A stretch of 64,000 nt of DNA from Flaviflexus ciconiae (lineage in GTDB: Bacteria; Actinomycetota; Actinomycetes; Actinomycetales; Actinomycetaceae): the NCBI RefSeq assembly GCF_003971195.1, contig NZ_CP034593.1, forward strand, positions 1 through 64,000, in the 5' to 3' direction. The notes beneath the pieces are model-generated. The model was not told the origin of the DNA. It made no database searches and saw nothing but the letters and a program-made list of their open reading frames with translations. Position numbers and translations under genes: made by a program. Below, piece by piece: positions 56,810-64,000 of the stretch (position 1 is its first letter; each line of letters begins with the position of its first letter).

Positions 56810-58789
56810 ATGACTGAAGAAGCGAACATTTTCGATTCCCTTGAGGATTTCATCGCGGCACCCCGAATCACTGGCCTAACCTCACGCCACGGACGGACCG
56901 TTGCCTCCGTGGCCTCCCTGTCCAAGAAAAAGGACACCTACGTGACAAGGCTCGTCGAGGTCGGGGAAGAGCCCGTGCGGCTCACGCGCTCAAAGAAGGG
57001 CGATACTCTCCTGGCGATCGGCGAACGCGGAGAAATCTACTTCACGTCCCAAAGGGATGACGATGATTCATCCGAAGATGTCAACAAGGCCATCTGGATG
57101 CTTCCCCCGAATGGTGAAGCCCGCGTCGTCCTGCGCCGGCCCGGTGGGGTGAAGTCCATTGTCGCCACCGGTGGCAAGCTCTTCATTGTTGCTCAGACTT
57201 TGAAGAATGCTGCCGATGAGGAGAAGAACCTCGAGGTTGCGAAGGACCGGAAGGAACGTGGAGTGTCCGCGATCCTCCACGAAACATTCCCCGTCAGGTT
57301 CTGGGACCACGACCTCGGGCCCGCTTATCCGCGGGTGTATGAGGCAGAACTCCCGAGCCTCGACGGTGACGACCTGATCGAACTCAAGCCGGTTGAAATC
57401 CCTGAGGGGAGGCTACAGGGCATCGAGGTCTCCGAAGACGGCACCCGAATCCTCGTCACCATCGAGACCCTCGTCGGCGGCACCACTCAGGTGCGTAGCG
57501 TCTACTCCGTTCATGACGGCAAGATTGCCGCCGTTGCGCTCGCGGATCACCTCTCCGACACGGCAGCCGAGAACCCGGTGGAATTCGGGGCAGGCCCGAT
57601 CTCCCCGGATGGCTCGCGCGCCATGATCAGCGCCTCGACCGGCAACCGGGATGGCAAGCCTCGCAGGTCCTGGCTCGAGGTCTACAGCTTCGAGTCCGGC
57701 GAGCGGAAGCCGCTCACCGATTCGTTTGACGACTGGACGACCGGTGGCGAGTGGCTCGATAACAACACGCTCGTAGCATCCGCGCCCAGGAAGGGACGTT
57801 CCTCCGTATATCGGGTGGATGTTGCCACGGGAGAGTTCACTCTCCTAACCGATGACGACCTGTCCTACAGCTCCGTTGGCCTGGTAGACGGCAAGATCGT
57901 GTGCCTGCGCTCCTCGATCGTCCAGCCGGCCACGCCGGTGCAGATCGACCCGGCAACCGGCGCGGTTACCGAGCTTCCGAGGCTCACCCCCGAGATCGCG
58001 AGCGTCGGCTCGCTCACCGAGGTGACCGCCAAGGGCGAGGACGGAACCGATATCAGGGCCTGGCTGGCACTGCCGGATTCCTCCGAGCCCGCTCCGCTTG
58101 CCGTGTTTGTGCACGGCGGCCCGTGGGGTTCCTGGAACGACTGGACGTGGCGCTGGAACCCGGGACCGTTCATGGCTGCTGGATACGCGGTTCTCATGCC
58201 GGACCCGGCGATCTCAACCGGCTACGGCCAGGCCATGATCGACCGCGGCAATGACGAACTTGGCGGAGCCCCCTACACGGACATCCTTGCCCTCATTGAC
58301 GTGACGGAAGCCCGCGAGGACATTTCGGGTGAGAACACGGCGCTTCTCGGCGGTTCTTACGGTGGCTACATGGCGAACTGGATGGCGGGGCACACGGGGG
58401 ATCGATTCTCCTGCATTGTCACCCACGCATCCCTGTGGAATGTTGATTTCATGGGACGCACCACCGACAACGGTGAATGGCACGAGTGGATGGCACCCAC
58501 GCAGGCAAAAACCTATTCACCCCACGCGTTTGCGGAGCAGATTGAAGTTCCCATGCTCGTCATTCATGGCGACAAGGACTACCGTGTTCCGCTGTCGCAG
58601 AGCCACGCCCTCTGGCACGCTCTGCTGCGCGATTCGAAGGTCGATGGTCACCGGTTCCTGTACTACCCGGACGAGAACCACTGGATCCTCAAGCCCTCGA
58701 ACTCGCTCGTCTGGTACGAGACCGTCATGGCATTCCTCGCCCAGCACGTGCGTGGCGACGAGTGGAGGCGTCCCGAACTCCTCGGCTAA
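56810..58789 (+). CDS. S9 family (prolyl oligopeptidase-type) serine peptidase
   Basis: 659 residues from ATG 56810 (GAGAGAG upstream). An N-terminal beta-propeller of about 400 residues (repeated SPDG-like turns such as SEDGTRILVT and ISPDGSRAMIS) gates a C-terminal alpha/beta hydrolase. Catalytic Ser in LLGGSYGGYMANWMAG, Asp in VIHGDKDYRVPLSQ and His in YPDENHWILKPSN form the triad in S9C order. FVHGGPWGSWND is the oxyanion loop. No signal peptide, so it degrades peptides in the cytosol. Confidence 0.94.
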   Translation: MTEEANIFDSLEDFIAAPRITGLTSRHGRTVASVASLSKKKDTYVTRLVEVGEEPVRLTRSKKGDTLLAIGERGEIYFTSQRDDDDSSEDVNKAIWMLPPNGEARVVLRRPGGVKSIVATGGKLFIVAQTLKNAADEEKNLEVAKDRKERGVSAILHETFPVRFWDHDLGPAYPRVYEAELPSLDGDDLIELKPVEIPEGRLQGIEVSEDGTRILVTIETLVGGTTQVRSVYSVHDGKIAAVALADHLSDTAAENPVEFGAGPISPDGSRAMISASTGNRDGKPRRSWLEVYSFESGERKPLTDSFDDWTTGGEWLDNNTLVASAPRKGRSSVYRVDVATGEFTLLTDDDLSYSSVGLVDGKIVCLRSSIVQPATPVQIDPATGAVTELPRLTPEIASVGSLTEVTAKGEDGTDIRAWLALPDSSEPAPLAVFVHGGPWGSWNDWTWRWNPGPFMAAGYAVLMPDPAISTGYGQAMIDRGNDELGGAPYTDILALIDVTEAREDISGENTALLGGSYGGYMANWMAGHTGDRFSCIVTHASLWNVDFMGRTTDNGEWHEWMAPTQAKTYSPHAFAEQIEVPMLVIHGDKDYRVPLSQSHALWHALLRDSKVDGHRFLYYPDENHWILKPSNSLVWYETVMAFLAQHVRGDEWRRPELLG

Positions 58790-59082
58790 GTAAGTGCATC
58801 GGAATCTCGATACGCCCGGGCCGGAGATAGCGAGCAGTTGCTACACCCGGCTCGGGCGCTTCTATTTGCCCCATCCACGCGTTCTTTCCTACCGTCGATC
58901 GAACCCGGTTGCGGCGACGCGCCGACGGTGCCGGGCCGGAGTTGCGCGAACCGGAATGGGTTGGGATTGGCGCTCTCGGGTGAGCGATAGGATTGGTGCG
59001 TGTCGAATCGCTTACAGATGAGGACGAGATTCCCCGCGGTAATGGTAGTTTCTCGTAAGGTAGGGGGTTTGAAGGAGGAGCT
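58790..59082. other. Gap before the glycosylation operon
   Basis: 293 bases. CCCGGGCCGGAG and CCCGGCTCGGG near 58817-58858 may form an imperfect hairpin ending the peptidase mRNA. GAAGGAGGAGCT directly precedes the next gene. Nothing else recognised. Confidence 0.4.
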
Positions 59083-60096
59083 ATGAAAGTCTTTGTCCAG
59101 GTTCCTTGTCTGAACGAGGAGCACACCCTTCCGTTGGTGCTCGAATCGATCCCGAAAGAGATCCCGGGCGTTGACTCGATTGAGATTCTCGTTGTTGACG
59201 ATGGGTCGACCGACCGTACCGTCGAGGTTGCCAAGTCCTACGGCGTGACACACTTCGTGCGTCACGCTCGCAATATGGGTCTTGCCCGCTCCTTCCGCGA
59301 CGGGGTTGACTACGCGCTGTCGCATGGCGCCGATATTGTCGTGAACACGGATGGCGACAACCAGTATCCACAGCAGCGAATCCCGGACCTGGTTGCCCCG
59401 ATCGTGGCGGGCCGCGCCGACATCGTGATCGCCGACCGTCAAACCTCAAAGATTGCGCACTTCTCGAAGTTTAAGAAGCTCATGCAAAACGTCGGTTCGA
59501 AGGTCGTAAACGTTGCCGCGGGCACGAGACTGCCCGACGCGGCATCGGGCTTCCGTGCCTACTCCCGTTCTGCCCTGTACCGCCTGAATGTCGTCACCCA
59601 GTTCTCGTACTGCATGGAAACGATTATTCAGGCGGGTAATAAGAGGCTGCGGATCGAGTCGGTTCCGGTCACGACGAATCCGAAGACTCGCGAATCGCGC
59701 CTGTTTAAGAACATTTGGCAGCACATGTTCAAGTCGGGCCTTGCGATCGTCCGTTCTTTCCTCATGTTCAAGCCCTACGTCATCCTCGGATGGCTCGGCG
59801 GGCTCATGATGGTGGCTGGTCTTGTCCCGTTCATCCGGTTCTTTATCTTCTGGCTCCAAGGTGACGGCGCCGGCCACATTCAGTCCCTGATTCTTGGTTC
59901 CTCGATGCTGGTCGGCGGGCTCCTCTGCCTTGCCCTCCTCGTGATCGCCGATCTGCTACGAACAAACAGGGTTCTCCTCGAAGATCAGCTGGAGCGAATA
60001 AAGGCCGTTCAGTACGGTTTGGATCCGGTAACCGAGGATCCGCGGATTGAGGCCCCCGATGGTCTTCTCGAGCAGGAAGCAGATGAAACCCGGTGA
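59083..60096 (+). CDS. Family 2 glycosyltransferase (polyprenyl-phosphate type)
   Basis: 337 residues from ATG 59083 with a strong ribosome binding site (AAGGAGGAG). GT-A fold motifs: VPCLNEEHTLPLVLES, ILVVDDGSTDRTVEV, ARNMGLARSFRDGVDYAL and NTDGDNQYP (metal-binding D-x-D). LPDAASGFRAYSRSAL is typical of dolichyl- or polyprenyl-phosphate sugar synthases. Two C-terminal membrane helices (about 225-250 and 262-288) anchor it. It probably loads a sugar on a lipid carrier. First gene of a five-gene operon; overlaps the next by four bases. Confidence 0.93.
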   Translation: MKVFVQVPCLNEEHTLPLVLESIPKEIPGVDSIEILVVDDGSTDRTVEVAKSYGVTHFVRHARNMGLARSFRDGVDYALSHGADIVVNTDGDNQYPQQRIPDLVAPIVAGRADIVIADRQTSKIAHFSKFKKLMQNVGSKVVNVAAGTRLPDAASGFRAYSRSALYRLNVVTQFSYCMETIIQAGNKRLRIESVPVTTNPKTRESRLFKNIWQHMFKSGLAIVRSFLMFKPYVILGWLGGLMMVAGLVPFIRFFIFWLQGDGAGHIQSLILGSSMLVGGLLCLALLVIADLLRTNRVLLEDQLERIKAVQYGLDPVTEDPRIEAPDGLLEQEADETR

Positions 60097-61263
60097 CTGA
60101 ACGGCGCACGAGAGTCCTCCTCCTCGCATCGACCTTCCCTGCCGAGCCGGGTGACGGCACGCCGGAATTCGTCGGCGACCTAGCCGTGGAACTGGCGAAA
60201 ACCATGGACGTGAGGATTCTTGTCCCGTCCGTGCCGGACGCGCCGACGCGCTCGACATATCGCGGCGTCGACATTTACCGCTTCCGGTTTTTCCCGCGCC
60301 GCTGGGAAGACCTTGCCGACGGTGCGATCCTGGAGAACATTCGGGGCCGCAGGATCCGCGCACTCCAAATCGTTCCCTTCTTCGTTTCCGAGATCTATAA
60401 CGTGGCCCGCCACATCCGCTCCTTCAAACCGGATGTCATTCATGCCTTCTGGATCATCCCTCAGGGATTGTCCGCCTTTGTCGTGAACCGGAAAATCCCG
60501 GTCCTCCTGACCACCCTCGGCGGTGATCTCTACGCCCTCGTCGACACTCCGCTACGCGGCCTAATCACGCGGATCGTGAAGCATGCGAAGCACACGACCG
60601 TCATGAATGCTCAGATGAAGGGGGAAGTGGAGAGGCTCGGAATTGATTCCTCCGCGGTGTCCGTTGAGCCGATGGGTGCCGACCTGTCCGGAATTGTTCC
60701 CCACGACGTTAGAGAAACCGATACCGTTGAGATTCTTTTCGTGGGCCGCCTCGTCGAAAAGAAGGGCCTGCGCCACCTCATCGCTGCCCTCAAAAATGTT
60801 GAAACCAATTATCGCCTGACCGTGATCGGGCACGGCCCCTCGAAGAGGAACTCAAGCAACTGGCGGATGGCATGCCCGTCTCGTTCGTTGGCGAGAAACC
60901 AAAGACTGAACTGCGTGCCTGCTATTCGTCTGCCGACATGATCATCCTCCCGTCCGTCCGGGCCGCCTCCGGCGACCAGGATGGTCTTCCCGTTGTTCTC
61001 CTGGAATCCCTTGCCTCCGGCCTACCCACCATTGCCTCCGACCTTCCCGGAATTGACACCGTCGTCTCCCACCGGAAAACCGGACTCCTCGTCACCCCGG
61101 CGACGAAGCGGCGCTCACCCGCGCCATCGATGAGCTTGCAGCCGATACGGAATTGCGCCGCACCCTTTCCGAAGCGGGCAAGGACCGCGTTGCCGACCGC
61201 TCCGTCGTTGCCGTCGGAGAGCGTTATGCGCCGTTGCTCAAAAAGATCGCGGGTATGCGATGA
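60093..61263 (+). pseudogene. Family 4 glycosyltransferase, two frameshifts
   Basis: From GTG 60093 (GTGA overlap with the gene before). VLLLASTFPAEPGDGTPEFVG and VDIYRFRFFPRRWEDLADG form the N-terminal domain, and TVEILFVGRLVEKKGLRHLI begins the second. The frame breaks at about 60840 (GGCCCC for GGCCCCC, restoring GHGPLEEELKQLADG), then again at about 61095 (ACCCCGG, one base short of VTPGDEAALTRAID). Between them MIILPSVRAASGDQDGLPVV carries the GT4 E/D-G-LP motif. Repaired length is about 390 residues, ending IAGMR with an ATGA overlap to the next gene. Both losses are in runs. Confidence 0.85.
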
Positions 61264-62168
61264 GAATCGGAATTGTTGGGGCCAACGGCTTCATCGGAAG
61301 TGCCCTCACCGCAGCCGTACAGAAGGCGGGCCACAGCGCCGTACCCTTCACGCGCGCAAACCCGATCTCGGGCGGTAACCGTTATCGCCCGGTCAGCGCC
61401 GGCGCCGACCAGAACAGGGTTGCCGGTGAAGACGCTGCTCGAGCAGGCGCCGGGGACCTCGACGCCGTCGTGTGGGCGGCCACGTCATCGACTCCCGCCA
61501 CGATCGCAGCTGATCCCGGCACGGGGGAAACTGAGCTCAAAGAGTTCGAAGAAACCTGCGCGGCCCTGGCTCGCGGCGGCGACACCCGGTTTATTCTCCT
61601 CTCGTCGGGAGGAACCGTTTACGGCCATGGTCACCCGCCCCACCGCGAAGACGATGCGCTGTCGCCAACGAACGATTATGGAAAATTCAAGGTTCGGATG
61701 GAAGAGGTTTGTCGGAGCATCTTCCCGGACTCGACAATCCTGCGGATCTCGAATGTTTACGGCCCCGGCCAGCGCGCCAGAGGAGGCCAGGGCGTTCTCG
61801 GCCACTGGATGAAGGCGCTCCGCAACGGCGGAACTCCCGTGATCTACGGGGATCCAACGGTCGCTCGCGACTACGTCTACATCGCTGATTGCGCGTGCGC
61901 TATTGTGGCGGCAACTGAAACTCCGTCCGCGTCCGGCCAGACCATCAATATTGGCTCCGGAGAGCCCACCTCGCTGGAGGCACTTGCCGGAGTTCTTGCG
62001 GGCGTCACCGGCATTGATACTGCCCCTCAGATTCTTGAGGGACGGCCCTACGACAACAGGTCGACGTGGCTCGCCACGACCCGTGCCCGGGACCTGCTTG
62101 GCTGGTCCGCAACAACACCCCTCACCGAGGGTGTGCGAGCCATGTGGGAATGGAGGGATGAACGATGA
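61260..62168 (+). CDS. NAD-dependent epimerase/dehydratase (extended SDR)
   Basis: 302 residues. Rossmann motif GANGFIGSAL (7-16), LSSGGTVYGHG before the active site, catalytic Tyr-x-x-x-Lys in NDYGKFKVRME, and RISNVYGPGQRARGGQG. Late segments DYVYIADCACAIV and NIGSGEPTSLEAL match UDP-sugar epimerases such as GalE-like or WbpP-like proteins. The sugar nucleotide is unknown. ATGA overlaps at both ends place it firmly in the glycosylation operon. Confidence 0.9.
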   Translation: MRIGIVGANGFIGSALTAAVQKAGHSAVPFTRANPISGGNRYRPVSAGADQNRVAGEDAARAGAGDLDAVVWAATSSTPATIAADPGTGETELKEFEETCAALARGGDTRFILLSSGGTVYGHGHPPHREDDALSPTNDYGKFKVRMEEVCRSIFPDSTILRISNVYGPGQRARGGQGVLGHWMKALRNGGTPVIYGDPTVARDYVYIADCACAIVAATETPSASGQTINIGSGEPTSLEALAGVLAGVTGIDTAPQILEGRPYDNRSTWLATTRARDLLGWSATTPLTEGVRAMWEWRDER

Positions 62169-63247
62169 AGATCCTTGGCTTTGGTACCTACAACACGTCC
62201 GTCCATCCACGCGCCGGCATCCTCCTCGAAGGACTCAAAGACGCAGGCCATACGGTCCGGGAAATTAACGAGCCCTCAACGGTCAGCACCGAATCGCGCG
62301 TTGAAGCACTGTCCTCCCCGAAGGCGGCGGCAGGCTTCTTCGGGAACCTAGCGAAGAACTGGAGCAGGCTCATAAAGGCCAGTGCGCAATACCGCGGGGA
62401 ATACAGTCCTGACGTGGTCGTGGTCGGCTACCTCGGACACTTCGATGTTGTGCTTGCCCGGATCCTGTTCCCGAAGGCAACGATCGTCCTCGACCACCTC
62501 ATCTACGCGGCCGACACGGCAGCGGACAGAGGAGCGCGCGGACGAGCACTCGCTTCCGTCCTATCGATCCTCGACAGGCTTGCCATTGGCGCTGCCACCG
62601 TCGTCGTCTACGACACCCCGGCACACGCGCAGCTTGCGCCGCAGTCCATGAGGCACAAGGGCGTTGTCGTTCCCGTCGGTGCACCGGATGCATGGTTCGA
62701 GGCACGCCGGCAGGACCCCGACAACGGGATTGTTTTCTTCGGGCTGTACACGCCCCTGCAGGGCGCCCCGGTCATTGCCCACGCACTCGCCCTGCTCAAC
62801 AAGTCAGGGGATCTGCCAAAAACCACCATGATCGGCACGGGCCAGGACTACGACGAGGTCCGCACCATCGTTGGGGATGCACCGGTTACCTGGATTGACT
62901 GGGTCGAATCCGGTGATCTGCCCGACATCGTTGCGAACCATTCCATTGCCCTCGGCATCTTTGGAACCACCGAGAAAGCCCAGCGGGTTGTTCCCAACAA
63001 GGTGTACCAGTCGATGGCGGCGGGATGTGCGGTGATAACCTCCAGGACCGATCCCCAGCAAAAGCTCCTCGGGGACGGTGCAACCTACGTGGCACCGGGC
63101 GACCCGCAGGCGCTCGCGGATGCCATCAGAACCCTCCTGGGCGACCGAGAACTGCGCGAGGACATGCGTTCCCGGGCCGCGAAGGTCTCCGACTCTGCGT
63201 TCTCCCATGCGGCCGTTGTTGGTCCGCTCGTGGAGCGGCTCTCGTGA
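62165..63247 (+). CDS. Glycosyltransferase (GT-B fold, family 4-like)
   Basis: 360 residues. MKILGFGTYNTSVHPRAGIL and PDVVVVGYLGHFDVVLARIL form the N-terminal domain; VVYDTPAHAQ and VVPVGAPDAWFE lead into the donor domain with IVFFGLYTPLQGAPVIAHAL, VTWIDWVESGDLPDIVANHS and KVYQSMAAGCAVITS, the usual GT4 ending before DGATYVAPGDPQALADAI. The acceptor is unknown. Overlaps the epimerase gene by four bases (ATGA) and the next gene by four (GTGA). Confidence 0.9.
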   Translation: MKILGFGTYNTSVHPRAGILLEGLKDAGHTVREINEPSTVSTESRVEALSSPKAAAGFFGNLAKNWSRLIKASAQYRGEYSPDVVVVGYLGHFDVVLARILFPKATIVLDHLIYAADTAADRGARGRALASVLSILDRLAIGAATVVVYDTPAHAQLAPQSMRHKGVVVPVGAPDAWFEARRQDPDNGIVFFGLYTPLQGAPVIAHALALLNKSGDLPKTTMIGTGQDYDEVRTIVGDAPVTWIDWVESGDLPDIVANHSIALGIFGTTEKAQRVVPNKVYQSMAAGCAVITSRTDPQQKLLGDGATYVAPGDPQALADAIRTLLGDRELREDMRSRAAKVSDSAFSHAAVVGPLVERLS

Positions 63248-64000
63248 GGGCCGTCCTCGACGCCCTCCGGTCGCCTGCCTTCCGCGCGATCTTCATGGTT
63301 GCCGCCATAGCGGCAGCGATCTGGGCCGTGATCGGCAACTGGGATGAAGTCTCGGCCGCGCTGTCGCGCCTCGACTGGTGGATCGTTGTCCTCTCGCTTG
63401 TCGTCTCCATCATCTTCGTCATCCTCACGATGCTGGCGTGGCGAGTAATTCTGAATGATGCTGGGGAGCCCGTGGGAAAGGGACCTGCCTGCAGGATCTT
63501 TTACGTCTCCCAGGTCGCTAAGTACCTGCCCGGCGGCGTCTGGAACTTTGTTGCGGCGGCCGAGATGGGAGCGGACTACAACATTTCCCGCAGGCGTTCC
63601 GTCACCGTTCTACTGATGTCGATGGCGGTCAGTGTTGTGACGGGCCTTGCCCTTGCAGCTATCGCGATCGTCTTTGGCCCTCGGGCACGAGCGCCTACTG
63701 GTGGGTGCTGCTGGTCCTCCCGGTTCTTGCGATCGTTCTGTACCCACCGGTCCTTAATCGCCTTATCGATAAGGGCCTGGCCCTGATCAAACGGGACCGT
63801 CTTGAGCGTCCCTTCACCGGGAAAGCCATTACCGTTGCAGCGCTGTTCTCCACGGCCAGCTGGATCATTGCTGGCCTCCAGGTCTTCCTGATCCTCACCG
63901 GGCTCGGTAACGAGGCCCGGATCGACACCTACATCCTGACCGTCGGCGGCTACGCTCTCGCCTGGGTCGTGGGCTTCCTCGTCTTCTTCATTCCCGCCGG
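63244..64000 (+). pseudogene. Lysylphosphatidylglycerol synthase-like integral membrane protein (UPF0104/LPG_synthase_TM), frameshifted and cut by the window end
   Basis: From GTG 63244. Helices such as FRAIFMVAAIAAAIWAVIGNW and WWIVVLSLVVSIIFVILTMLAW, then SQVAKYLPGGVWNFVAAAEMG, a signature of the LPG synthase transmembrane family often placed in polysaccharide clusters. The frame breaks at about 63678 (GGCCCTCGG for GGCCCCTCGG, restoring PSGTSAYWWVLLVLPVLAIV). The second frame continues open to the right edge, ending VVGFLVFFIPAG. It may act as a flippase or membrane partner of the upstream glycosyltransferases. The C-terminus is not in the window. Confidence 0.8.

Overview
The window is a chromosomal segment of a high-GC Gram-positive bacterium, most likely an actinobacterium of the Actinomycetaceae type. 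This is inference from gene content and GC-rich third codon positions. Supporting genes are a monomeric NADP-dependent isocitrate dehydrogenase, a 7Fe ferredoxin directly followed by dapC, an Rv1264-like adenylate cyclase, two LytR-CpsA-Psr proteins, and many starts that look leaderless. I saw no rRNA, tRNA, CRISPR array, prophage or plasmid backbone.

Layout. Positions 1-6.4 kb are a wreck of frameshifted genes: a luciferase-like monooxygenase, a GNAT acetyltransferase, a small membrane protein, the DNA glycosylase tag, 6-phosphogluconate dehydrogenase gnd, and three unknowns. From 6.4 to 24.8 kb are mostly intact housekeeping and accessory genes: icd, a DUF808 membrane protein, an FAD dehydrogenase, two patatin-like hydrolases, DUF488, an rluA-yhaN-yhaO-like cluster, tpx, zupT, a panE-like gene, GNAT, yceI and an M18 aminopeptidase. 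From 25.2 to 31.9 kb is a complete oligopeptide-type ABC importer: lipoprotein, an oversized permease, a second permease and a fused double ATPase. From 32.1 to 34.0 kb a complete IS3-family element sits inside a PH-domain membrane protein gene. From 34.4 to 43.4 kb are typA, a small membrane protein, a VanW protein, fdxA-dapC and a DUF885-Maf-NUDIX operon. From 43.4 to 49.0 kb are the adenylate cyclase, a two-component system, gtrA and purKE. From 49 to 64 kb are cell-envelope functions: two LCP ligases, rmlB and ugd, an amidase with C-terminal repeats, an S9 peptidase, and a tightly coupled five-gene glycosylation operon that runs off the right edge.

Two patterns cut across the window. First, nearly every broken gene can be repaired by adding one base to a short homopolymer, including genes expected to be functional (typA, the LCP tail, the glycosyltransferases). 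This points to systematic consensus deletions more than to real decay, although the left 3 kb carries additional differences. Second, at least ten genes have TANNNT placed 6-7 bases before the start codon and no ribosome binding site, as expected for leaderless mRNAs.

I found no convincing undescribed defence or mobile system. The best leads are the IS insertion whose target gene can be rebuilt in frame, the roughly 12-segment OppB-like permease, the five-repeat tail on the amidase, and the coupled sugar operon.
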